DNA of 31,275 bases from Sphingobacteriaceae bacterium UBA6709 (GTDB taxonomy: Bacteria > Bacteroidota > Bacteroidia > Sphingobacteriales > Sphingobacteriaceae). Every line of letters begins with the position of its first letter. The first letter of the stretch is position 1. The stretch is from assembly GCA_002454425.1 (NCBI GenBank), contig DKIV01000050.1:1-31275 (forward strand), in the 5' to 3' direction. Below the pieces are notes generated by a model. The model worked only from the letters and a program-made list of their open reading frames with translations. It was not told the DNA's origin and searched no databases. Positions 1 to 7,251 of the stretch are shown one piece after another. A program made the translations under genes and the position numbers.

Positions 1-121
1 TGTTATGGGCAATAGTCGATGAGATGCCCATGAAATGCCCATGTAATGTCGATGAAATGTCGATCACCACTCGAGCGTCTCTCGAGTCTGTCTTGGATCT
101 GTCTCGAAGCAGGTGGGTAGC
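1..121. repeat. Partial copy of dispersed palindromic repeat (left edge)
   Basis: Bases 1-71 match 31205-31275 at 66 of 71 positions without gaps. The copy holds half-sites ATGGGCAA (5), ATGCCCAT (24 and 35) and ATGTCGAT (46 and 57), spaced 11 bp except for 19 bp across the centre. Its outer end, CTCGAAGCAGGTGGGTAGC at 103-121, is the reverse complement (17 of 19) of the outer end of the right-edge copy at 31119-31137. The complete element is therefore an imperfect palindrome of about 200 bp, of which this window shows the centre and right half here. The 11-bp period is not a multiple of three, so this is not a coding repeat. The family and its mobility are unknown to me. Confidence 0.85.
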
Positions 122-868
122 AAGGGGCTAGAAATGGGGGGATGGGGTAAGACCTGGGCAGGCGTCGTCGAAGTGCTTTTATGTGACATAATGCGACATG
201 GTGGGACGATCTTATCTCTATGCTGACGTTCAAGCTAAGCTGCCGCCAGAGAGGATTCGGATAATGAGCAGAGTGGATTTGTTGCGAAGAGCGGCACTGG
301 GCGCTGAAGAGTTAAGCAGCTAAGGGACATGACCTTGACGGGCGAAAAAAAACATTTCATCTTTGTTCTGTCAGCGTTGCGTACCGGTACCCGTTGCAGC
401 GGGTCTGACAACTCCGAAGCTGTCGGGAGAGTTCAGGCGGCATGAGAATTAAATTTCGTCAGGTATGGAAGGAATGCTGGGGGGTGGAAAGATGTTCTTG
501 CGACGAAGGATGCGAAGATACCTGATCGTACGGGGATGCATCAAGAACATAGGGCGTGTGATTTCGGTGTTCCCTGTGCGCCCAAATTGGCGTGTCGTGC
601 TTAATATTGCGTTGAGTTACGCAAAAAAAGTTTGCCTCATCCGGGAATTGCACCCAAGGCACGCGCTTAGCAGGCAGGCTATAATGATCAATAAGGGCTC
701 TTACATGAGCAATGTTTTGCAGAGTTTTTGGCAACGAGCCCTTAAAACGCTTCTTACGCATTTCGCCGGATTCAAATAGCAGATTGAAAAGCGCTGCACT
801 TTTATAAGCCGATAAAGAAGGTGCTTGCCGCGGATAAAAGCAGCGCCAAGCGATATTGAAAAGGTTGG
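122..868. other. Gene-poor interval with clustered small dyads
   Basis: No convincing gene lies here. Open frames exist on both strands, but none has a recognisable domain and the longest minus-strand one runs through the cphA terminator. The stretch at 369-433 is rich in dyads: TGTCAG (369-374) pairs with CTGACA (405-410) and encloses the perfect palindrome GTACCGGTAC (381-390) and the hairpin ACCCG/CGGGT (389-404). AACTC (410-414) pairs with GAGTT (429-433). This could be a structured RNA, a binding site or a decayed repeat; I cannot tell. Confidence 0.4.
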
Positions 869-907
869 AAAAAAAATGAAGCGTTTTGGATAGCCCAAAA
901 CGCTTCA
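869..907 (-). terminator. Rho-independent terminator of cphA
   Basis: A 13-bp perfect stem (877-889 with 895-907) and a 5-nt loop are followed, on the minus strand, by eight T residues (plus-strand A run 869-876). It lies 88 nt past the cphA stop codon and points the right way. Confidence 0.9.
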
Positions 908-994
908 ACCTAAACCTTATCACAATTTAAATCAACAATGTTGATCTTTAAGTATAACGGAAAGGTGCCATGATTGTTTTCAGAGTCCTGCTTT

Positions 995-3616
995 TTATTT
1001 TTTTATTTGGTGTTCATCCTGGAAACGTTTCACGGTACCAAAGGCATCATTAATGGAGTCGCTGATAATCGTGATCAGTTCGTTGTCGATAATATCAGAA
1101 GTTATATGCTGCCAGGCGACCTCGGCTTTATCTGTTATCAAAACCGGCTGATTGGGATGTATCTGCTGTATTCCTTCACAAAGAAGCCGTGTAATTTCCT
1201 CGTAGGTACGTCCTCGCAGGTATTTTTCCTGACAAATAACAATATTGTCGAACATCTCGGCGCATAGTCTGCCCACTTCGCGGATATCATCATCACGACG
1301 GTCGCCAGTACCAGATATCACGCCTGTTTTTCGGCTGGCATGCTGCGCTTTTACATATTGACCGAGGCCTCTCAGTCCATCTGGATTATGAGCGTAGTCG
1401 ACGAGGAATCTGAAGTTTTTAAAATTGAAAAGGTTCATTCTTCCGGGAGTAAGGGCGGGAGAAGGAACGAACGTTTCCAGGGCACCTCGTATATCTTCGA
1501 CCTTAAAGCCCCAAAGGAAAGTAGCCAGAGACGACGCCATGGCATTGTGCGTCATAAACTCAACGGTTCCGTTAAAGGTGATTGGAATGTGACTGACCTT
1601 GGCGATTTTAATACGCCAGGTACCTTTTACTACGGTAAGATATCCGTTATCAATGATGGCAGCTACGCCGCCATTTTCGCAATGGGCGGTAACAACCGGG
1701 TTTTCGGCATTGAGACTGAAGTAGGCGACGTTACAATGTTTTGTTCGCTCACCAATTCGAACGCAGTAAGGATTATCAGCGTTAATGACGGCCCATCCAT
1801 CTTTTTTTACTGATTCGATCAGTACGGACTTCACGCGCGCGAGGTCATCAAGGGTATTTATATCGGAGAGGCCGAGATGGTCTTCCTGAATATTGGTGAG
1901 TATGGCGATGTCGCACCGGCTAAAGCCGAGACCTGAGCGGAGAAGGCCACCGCGGGCGGTTTCCAGCACCGCGAATTCAACGGTCGGATCTTTCAATACG
2001 AAGGAGGCACTGCTGGGGCCGGTGGTATCGCCCTTGATCATAAGGGTATTATGAATATATATTCCGTCGGAGGTGGTATATCCTACACGATACCCATTGT
2101 TCTTGATTATATGAGCGGTGAGGCGACTGGTTGTAGTCTTGCCGTTTGTTCCGGTTATCGCAAAGATGGGTATCCGGGCAGATTTCCCCGGGGGGTAGAG
2201 CATGTCTATCAGGGGAGCCGCGACATTGCGGGCTTTGCCTTCGGATGGAGAAAGATGCATACGGAATCCGGGAGCTGCATTAACTTCGAGCACTACACCG
2301 CCACTTTCGGTCAGAGGTGCGGAGAGGTTTTTTGCCATGATATCGATTCCGCATACGTCAAGTCCAATGATGCGTGCTATGCGCTCGCAAAAGAAGATGT
2401 TTTGAGGATGCATTTCGTCAGTGACGTCGGTGGAAGTGCCGCCCGTGCTGAGGTTTGCCGTGGATTTAAGCACCACCTTTATTCCCTCTTCCGGGATGGA
2501 AGAAAGTGACAAGTCCTGTTTTCGAAGCATGTCGTCAGTATCCTTATCCAGGGTAATTTCCGTGAGCACATTCTCATGCCCATAACCGCGGCGAGGATCA
2601 CTGTTTTCCTGTTCAATTAGTTGGGCAATAGTATCTTTTCCGTTCCCGGTAACAGAGGCGGGGCTACGTAGTGCCGCGGCCACCATTTTATTGTTAACGA
2701 CGAGTACACGGAAGTCAAAACCTTCGATAAATTTCTCGACGATTACCCGCGGAGAAAATTTCTGAGCATGTTTGAATGCCTCGAGGGCATCTTCCTTAGT
2801 TCTGACATTGACAGATGCTCCCTTGCCGTGGTTGCCATTGAGGGGCTTGAATACCAGCGGAAATCCAACTTCCGCAATCGCGCGATCCAGGTCCTCTATC
2901 TTGCTTATTGTTAATCCCGTAGCTACAGGAATAGCCTGTTCTTTCAGGATCCTTTTTGTTTCCTCTTTGTCTCCTGCAAGATCCACTCCAATGCTGCTGG
3001 TATTGCCGGTCATGGTAGCGCGGAAGCGCATTTGATTTTTTCCGTGACCAAGTTGAATGAGTGAACCTTTGTTGAGGCGCAACCAGGGAATGTCCCGTTT
3101 CACAGCTTCTTCGACAATGGCGCCGGTGCTGGGACCTAGTCTTTCGCGATCGCGCATTTCCCGCATCTGGGTGATCGTTGCGCTGAGGTCGTAGTGTTCA
3201 TCGTCAATCAGAGCCTGCGCAATATCTACCGCGGCTTTGGCGGCGAATATTCCGACATTTTCTTCGAGGTAAGAAAATACCACATTGTACACTCCGCGGG
3301 TAGATGTACTACGCGTACGGCCAAAGCCGGTATCCATGCCGGCCAGCGTTTGTATTTCGAGGGCTATATGCTCAATGATATGTCCCATCCAGGTACCTTC
3401 CTCCACGCGTTCAAAGAAGCCGCCTTCATAATCCTTCGAACAGCGATGAGAATAAAGAGAAGGAATGAGATCGGTAAGCCTTTGTTTGAATCCCGGAAAG
3501 GTATTGCTTGGACGCTCTTCGAGCTCTTCCAGATCCAGGCGCATCTGTATAAGTTTTTCACGGCGTATTGACCAAATATTAGGTCCCTTGAGTACTTGTA
3601 TGTTTTCTATTTTCAT
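995..3616 (-). CDS. cphA: Cyanophycin synthetase (CphA1 type)
   Basis: This cytoplasmic enzyme makes cyanophycin (multi-L-arginyl-poly-L-aspartate) by ATP-dependent addition of Asp to the backbone and Arg to the side chains. The 873 aa match the usual CphA length. Domain order is an N domain (about 1-160), an ATP-grasp domain (about 165-475) and a Mur-ligase-like domain (about 480-873). The Mur P-loop GTNGKTTT is intact at 489-496, and the Mur-family segment DYAHNPDGL lies at 740-748. The intact P-loop argues for CphA1 rather than CphA2, where the C-terminal site is degenerate. The N domain carries HIIEH at 79-83, an HxxEH-like motif at the place where some CphA1 enzymes have a primer-generating hydrolase site. 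The gene stands alone, divergent from cphB-iaaA, with its own terminator at 869-907. The ATG at 3614-3616 begins the conserved MKIxxIxxLxGPN segment. Identification is secure; substrate preference is inferred. Confidence 0.96.
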   Translation of the reverse strand: MKIENIQVLKGPNIWSIRREKLIQMRLDLEELEERPSNTFPGFKQRLTDLIPSLYSHRCSKDYEGGFFERVEEGTWMGHIIEHIALEIQTLAGMDTGFGRTRSTSTRGVYNVVFSYLEENVGIFAAKAAVDIAQALIDDEHYDLSATITQMREMRDRERLGPSTGAIVEEAVKRDIPWLRLNKGSLIQLGHGKNQMRFRATMTGNTSSIGVDLAGDKEETKRILKEQAIPVATGLTISKIEDLDRAIAEVGFPLVFKPLNGNHGKGASVNVRTKEDALEAFKHAQKFSPRVIVEKFIEGFDFRVLVVNNKMVAAALRSPASVTGNGKDTIAQLIEQENSDPRRGYGHENVLTEITLDKDTDDMLRKQDLSLSSIPEEGIKVVLKSTANLSTGGTSTDVTDEMHPQNIFFCERIARIIGLDVCGIDIMAKNLSAPLTESGGVVLEVNAAPGFRMHLSPSEGKARNVAAPLIDMLYPPGKSARIPIFAITGTNGKTTTSRLTAHIIKNNGYRVGYTTSDGIYIHNTLMIKGDTTGPSSASFVLKDPTVEFAVLETARGGLLRSGLGFSRCDIAILTNIQEDHLGLSDINTLDDLARVKSVLIESVKKDGWAVINADNPYCVRIGERTKHCNVAYFSLNAENPVVTAHCENGGVAAIIDNGYLTVVKGTWRIKIAKVSHIPITFNGTVEFMTHNAMASSLATFLWGFKVEDIRGALETFVPSPALTPGRMNLFNFKNFRFLVDYAHNPDGLRGLGQYVKAQHASRKTGVISGTGDRRDDDIREVGRLCAEMFDNIVICQEKYLRGRTYEEITRLLCEGIQQIHPNQPVLITDKAEVAWQHITSDIIDNELITIISDSINDAFGTVKRFQDEHQIKK

Positions 3617-4006
3617 GATATGGCAGAATAGTCTCAGTTAACAGTAGCTACATTAGATTTAACACCTATACCGGAGCGCCAGCAAATCGTGGCAGAGGAT
3701 CAGGAACAGGGTAATCGCGTAGCTTTTATAGATCTAAAGGCATGGAAAGCATTTTGCAGGGTTTTATCTTCCGGAAAATAATAATCTGAAACGAAGAGCA
3801 ATAGCTCTTGTTGAAACGATGACCGGGAGCTTTGCCCGGATTGTCTGATGTTCGATAGCGGAGATCAAAATGATTTATCTGACATTATTTAAAACTTCCC
3901 TTAAGTTACGCGATTTATTAAACACATAAAACACAGAAAGTTTTGTTTTTTGGCTCGTTGCTGTAAAAATTATCTTATGTTTGAAATGAGCCTGTAAATA
4001 GTAAAT
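3617..4006. promoter_or_regulatory. Divergent cphA/cphB control region
   Basis: These 390 bp hold no gene and must contain the promoters of cphA and of cphB-iaaA. Two short perfect hairpins sit in the middle: AAGAGC/GCTCTT with a 4-nt loop (3794-3809) and CCGGG/CCCGG with a 7-nt loop (3823-3839). Neither is followed by a T run, so they are more likely operator or leader structures than terminators. No exact TAnnTTTG element was found on the minus strand for cphA. No known arginine or nitrogen regulator site was recognised. Confidence 0.5.
3949..3983 (+). promoter_or_regulatory. Predicted Bacteroidota-type promoter of cphB-iaaA
   Basis: TATGTTTG at 3976-3983 matches the -7 consensus TAnnTTTG exactly. 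TTTG at 3949-3952 lies 23 nt upstream, at the long end of the accepted spacing. The -7 box ends 23 nt before the cphB start, so the predicted leader is only about 15-20 nt. Confidence 0.55.
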
Positions 4007-4915
4007 ATGAGTCCAAAAGGAAAACTAGTTATCATTGGCGGCGCAGTTGATCTCGGAAGCTCTCTTAGTTACAACGAGAATATAAGTCACCCACATTACA
4101 TTAAGTTTTTTGAACGAGGGATCCTGAAGCGGATGATCACAGAATCGGCACGCAAGGAGGAATCCGTGGTGGAGGTTATTACCACAGCCTCAAAGATTCC
4201 GGAAATTGTGGGTTCCGAATACATCAAATCCTTTAATCAACTACAGGTAGCAAATGTAAATGTTCTGGATATCCGTACCAGGGAAGATGCTCAGAGTGAG
4301 GACAGTCTGGAAAGGCTGCGTAAGGCTGATGTAGTGATGTTTAGTGGCGGTGATCAGTTGCGTCTGAGTGCCTTGTTTGGAGGGACAGAGTTCTTGCGCA
4401 TTCTGAAAGAACGGTATCGAAACGAGGATATTGTTATTGCGGGAACGTCAGCGGGGGCAGCCGCGGCATCAACAACGATGATTTATCGGGGCAGCAGCAG
4501 TGAAGCCTTGTTGAAGGGAGAGGTTCAGATCACAGCAGGTCTGGGTTTTATAAACGATGTAATTATTGATACGCACTTTGTTCAGCGTGGAAGAATTGGG
4601 CGTTTGTTTTACGCTGTGGCCAGTAATCCGGGTATGCTTGGCATTGGTTTGGGGGAGGACGCGGGTTTGCTGATAACGGAAGGTTTTTGTGTGGAAGCAA
4701 TAGGCAGCGGCTTGACGATCCTTGTTGATGGTCGCGATATTAATGCAACCTCGATCTACGAAGTTGAAATTGGTTCTCCTGTGTCTATCGATAATCTGAA
4801 GGTGCATGTCATGTCTATTTTCGATAAGTACAATCTAAAAAATCACGAGTTTATAATAAATCATTCTATTCGCATAGAGGAAGATGTATTCCTGAAAGTT
4901 AAAGAAGAAGATTAA
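4007..4915 (+). CDS. cphB: Cyanophycinase
   Basis: This S51-family serine exopeptidase cleaves cyanophycin into beta-Asp-Arg dipeptides. The 302 aa contain the nucleophile-elbow motif GTSAGA (146-151, Ser148), DTHFVQRGR (188-196, His190) and GLGED (214-218, Glu217). The spacing of Ser148, His190 and Glu217 equals that of the Synechocystis CphB triad Ser132, His174, Glu201 (constant offset of 16), which supports catalytic competence. No signal peptide is present, so it acts in the cytoplasm on stored polymer. Its stop codon overlaps the start of iaaA (TAATG), indicating translational coupling, and a promoter candidate lies just upstream. It is divergent from cphA, so synthesis and breakdown can be controlled separately. 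Confidence 0.96.
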   Translation: MSPKGKLVIIGGAVDLGSSLSYNENISHPHYIKFFERGILKRMITESARKEESVVEVITTASKIPEIVGSEYIKSFNQLQVANVNVLDIRTREDAQSEDSLERLRKADVVMFSGGDQLRLSALFGGTEFLRILKERYRNEDIVIAGTSAGAAAASTTMIYRGSSSEALLKGEVQITAGLGFINDVIIDTHFVQRGRIGRLFYAVASNPGMLGIGLGEDAGLLITEGFCVEAIGSGLTILVDGRDINATSIYEVEIGSPVSIDNLKVHVMSIFDKYNLKNHEFIINHSIRIEEDVFLKVKEED

Positions 4916-5763
4916 TGAAACCTGTTGTAATGATACACGGGGGCTTTTTTAGCGAAGCTACGGGGAGCCCGGAGATGAAAAAGGCAAAGCAGGAAGCTTT
5001 GTCTGATATTATTGCCAAAGCATATGATTTTTTGAAAACTCATAATGCCTTGAAGACGGTAACATATGCCACGGCCTTACTTGAGGACTGTGATCTTTTT
5101 AATGCCGGTTTGGGATCGCAAATTCAAAGCGATGGAAAAATTCGCCTTAGCGCCTCATTGATGGATGGAACCAATCAAAAGTTTTCGGGCGTAATTAATG
5201 TCGAAGAGGTTAAAAATCCAATATACGTAGCGGAGAAGCTTATGGACTTTGATGATCGTGTGTTGAGTGGCTCGGGAGCTCAGGATTTCGCCAGGAAGCT
5301 GGGCTTTGGATATTACAACCCCGAGACAAAACAACGGCGTGAGGAGTATCTGAAAAAGCTTAACGATTCTGTTCGCCTTGGAACGGTAGGATGTGTGGCG
5401 CTGGATGCGAATGGTACCCTGGCTGCCGCAACCTCTACAGGGGGAAAGGGCTTTGAACTGCCGGGGCGTGTAAGTGATTCTGCGACTGTTGCCGGGAATT
5501 ATGCTTGCTCGGAGGCCGCGATATCGTGTACCGGCGTGGGTGAGGATATTGTGAGCACCGTCTTGGCGGCGCGAGTGGCCACACGTGTTGCTGACGGAAT
5601 CAGCCTTAGTGAGGCTGCCGGGAAAGCCCTTGAAGATTTAAAGAGGATCGATGGTTTTGCGGGATTTATAGCTATCACTGCGAGTGGGGAGATGTTTCAT
5701 GGTGACTCTCATCCCTACATGGTCTGGGCTTCACATAATGGCACGCTGTCCGTATTCGACTAG
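4915..5763 (+). CDS. iaaA: Isoaspartyl peptidase / L-asparaginase (Ntn hydrolase)
   Basis: This plant-type asparaginase family member (T2) hydrolyses beta-aspartyl dipeptides. Next to cphB its likely substrate is beta-Asp-Arg, giving free Asp and Arg. The 282 aa begin with MKPVVMIHGG. Autocleavage before the catalytic Thr is expected at Gly156-Thr157 in GTVGCVAL, producing alpha and beta subunits. Substrate-binding GRVSDS (184-189, Arg185 and Asp188) and TGVGED (206-211) are present. No signal peptide is seen, so it is cytoplasmic. The ATG shares one base with the cphB stop codon. The operon makes a cyanophycin-degradation role more likely than general asparaginase or isoaspartyl-protein turnover, but this is inferred from context. 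Confidence 0.93.
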   Translation: MKPVVMIHGGFFSEATGSPEMKKAKQEALSDIIAKAYDFLKTHNALKTVTYATALLEDCDLFNAGLGSQIQSDGKIRLSASLMDGTNQKFSGVINVEEVKNPIYVAEKLMDFDDRVLSGSGAQDFARKLGFGYYNPETKQRREEYLKKLNDSVRLGTVGCVALDANGTLAAATSTGGKGFELPGRVSDSATVAGNYACSEAAISCTGVGEDIVSTVLAARVATRVADGISLSEAAGKALEDLKRIDGFAGFIAITASGEMFHGDSHPYMVWASHNGTLSVFD

Positions 5764-5798
5764 TAGCTTACTTATGCTTTATTGAATATTTTTCTTGC

Positions 5799-5818
5799 TT
5801 AATCAAGCCTCTGATTAA
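5799..5818. repeat. Small inverted repeat after iaaA
   Basis: TTAATCA (5799-5805) and TGATTAA (5812-5818) form a 7-bp AT-rich dyad with a 6-nt loop, 36 nt past the iaaA stop. It lacks a proper T tract, so it is at best a weak terminator. The rest of 5764-6001 shows only an imperfect promoter-like GATATTTG at 5922-5929. Confidence 0.3.
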
Positions 5819-6001
5819 ACCTTATCTGCATTTACGTGGTCTTAACGACACAATTAATTTACCTTTTGGGCGTTTGAGAATCAGCGAACAAATAAAAGTG
5901 GGATTGTATTCGGAAAATGCTGATATTTGCATTGCTAAATTAATTGATAATCAGATCACTGCACTAACAAAGAAATCAAATATTACAGCGTGAGAGTACT
6001 T

Positions 6002-7078
6002 ATGGGGGTTAAGAATGTAATTATGGCTGCGGGTATTTTGCTCGCTGCAGGTAGCACTTTTGGGAATACTGTCGATTCTGTTGGTCAGAAAAAGGCGTTG
6101 AATGTGAAGATAGGTCCCTCGTTTTTTGACGCGCGGATTGTAGATTCAGCGTTGCTTCGTAAACGTTTTATCCTCGGTTTGCTTCGGAAGAAGAATTCTG
6201 AAAGCATGGAAATGCAGCGTTACAGGGATCTGCGCACACTAAAGACTTTACTTACTAATACTGAGGTTTGGGCGTCACCGGATGAAAGAGTTGTGGCGCA
6301 GTTGAATCCTTTGTTGGAGAAATACGAGACGGATAAAGATTTGAAGGGGCAGGCGTTGGTATTAAACACGTATGCTGTTTTTTACGGAAGAAAGAGCGAG
6401 TGGGATAAATCAACACGTTATTTTTCAGAAGCTTTAGCATTGAAGGAGCGCTTAGGAGACAAAGCATCCATGGTTAGAATAAACAGGAACCTGGAAGCCC
6501 TGGCGATAGCTGCTAATGAACCAGATAAGGCGCTGGCCTATACCAGACGATTAATAGAACTCCATCGTTCCATGGGACACACTGTGGCGGCTGCTGATTC
6601 TTATCTTACCATGGCTAGCAGCCAACTTTCGGCAGGCGACTTTAAAGACGCGGAAGTTACAGTCTTGAAAAAAGCTTTGCCAATGTTTACCCGTATGGGA
6701 AATAAAGAAGGACGGTTAAGATGCTTTGATCTGGTAGCGTCTATTTATTTGCGGCAGAAGCTTTACTCGGAGGCGAAATGGTTTTACGTTCAGGCGCATG
6801 TTTTAGCTAAACGACTGGATAATAGAGAGGCTGTAGTAAATAGCCTTTGTAAGCTTGCCGAGGTGAAGACTGCCGAAGGGTATCACGAGATGGCATTAGA
6901 TGATTTTCATGAGGCTGAGTTACTTGCGCGTACTAATAACCTAAATGAGAAGCTTATTGAGATTAAAGCCGAAATGGGAGAAGTATACTCTCTTATGGGC
7001 GACTATATGGCGGCGGGAAACGTATTGGCAGAATATTCTCGCTTGCGTGAAAACCTTATGAAGTCGGCGGTTTTGTAG
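6002..7078 (+). CDS. Exported tetratricopeptide-repeat protein
   Basis: The product has 358 aa from the ATG at 6002. An in-frame GTG at 5990 would add four residues but is less likely. A signal-peptide-like N-terminus is followed by about 90 residues without obvious motifs. Helical TPR-type repeats follow from about residue 100 to the end, recognisable by alternating residues such as A..Y...G and by segments like LNTYAVFYG, YSEAKWFYVQAHVLA and MGEVYSLMGDY. No kinase, DNA-binding or catalytic domain is attached, unlike the TPR sensor kinases common in this phylum. It probably acts in the periplasm as a protein-interaction scaffold, but no specific function can be assigned. It is a single-gene unit followed by a terminator at 7174-7204. 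Confidence 0.8.
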   Translation: MGVKNVIMAAGILLAAGSTFGNTVDSVGQKKALNVKIGPSFFDARIVDSALLRKRFILGLLRKKNSESMEMQRYRDLRTLKTLLTNTEVWASPDERVVAQLNPLLEKYETDKDLKGQALVLNTYAVFYGRKSEWDKSTRYFSEALALKERLGDKASMVRINRNLEALAIAANEPDKALAYTRRLIELHRSMGHTVAAADSYLTMASSQLSAGDFKDAEVTVLKKALPMFTRMGNKEGRLRCFDLVASIYLRQKLYSEAKWFYVQAHVLAKRLDNREAVVNSLCKLAEVKTAEGYHEMALDDFHEAELLARTNNLNEKLIEIKAEMGEVYSLMGDYMAAGNVLAEYSRLRENLMKSAVL

Positions 7079-7173
7079 GATTAAGGCGTGTTAAAAACTG
7101 TTAAAATCGTATAAATACGATAAAATTTACATTGCGACTAACATTTTATCCTATTTTTGGTTCACATTAGTAG

Positions 7174-7204
7174 AAGAGGCACGGAAGCGTAGCCTCTTTT
7201 CTTT
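7174..7204 (+). terminator. Terminator of the TPR gene
   Basis: AAGAGGC (7174-7180) pairs with GCCTCTT (7192-7198). The stem can extend inward through CG/CG to a GAAG loop. A T-rich tail (7199-7204 and beyond) follows. Confidence 0.8.
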
Positions 7205-7218
7205 TATCACGTTAGGGG

Positions 7219-7237
7219 CTTAGCGCTTATTGCTAAG
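7219..7237 (+). promoter_or_regulatory. Dyad just upstream of the prc start
   Basis: CTTAGC (7219-7224) and GCTAAG (7232-7237) are perfect inverted halves around a 7-nt spacer, ending 14 nt before the prc ATG. The position fits an operator or a leader hairpin affecting translation. There is no T run, so it is not a terminator. Confidence 0.35.
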
Positions 7238-7251
7238 TAGATATTTAAAAA

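Noticed and set aside
3..233. Minus-strand open frame over the left-edge repeat
   Set aside because: It translates the palindromic repeat; the 11-bp period is not codon-compatible.
459..923. Minus-strand open frame of 154 codons
   Set aside because: It reads through the cphA terminator hairpin, has no recognisable domain, and overlaps an equally open plus-strand frame. Chance is the simplest explanation.
1340..2509. Antisense open frames within cphA (1340-1813, 2051-2509)
   Set aside because: They lie wholly opposite a well-conserved gene and show no domains.
995..3616. CphA2 instead of CphA1
   Set aside because: CphA2 has a degenerate Mur-domain P-loop, whereas here GTNGKTTT is intact.
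5990..6001. GTG start for the TPR gene
   Set aside because: The ATG four codons later gives a cleaner signal peptide; the difference is small and not decisive.
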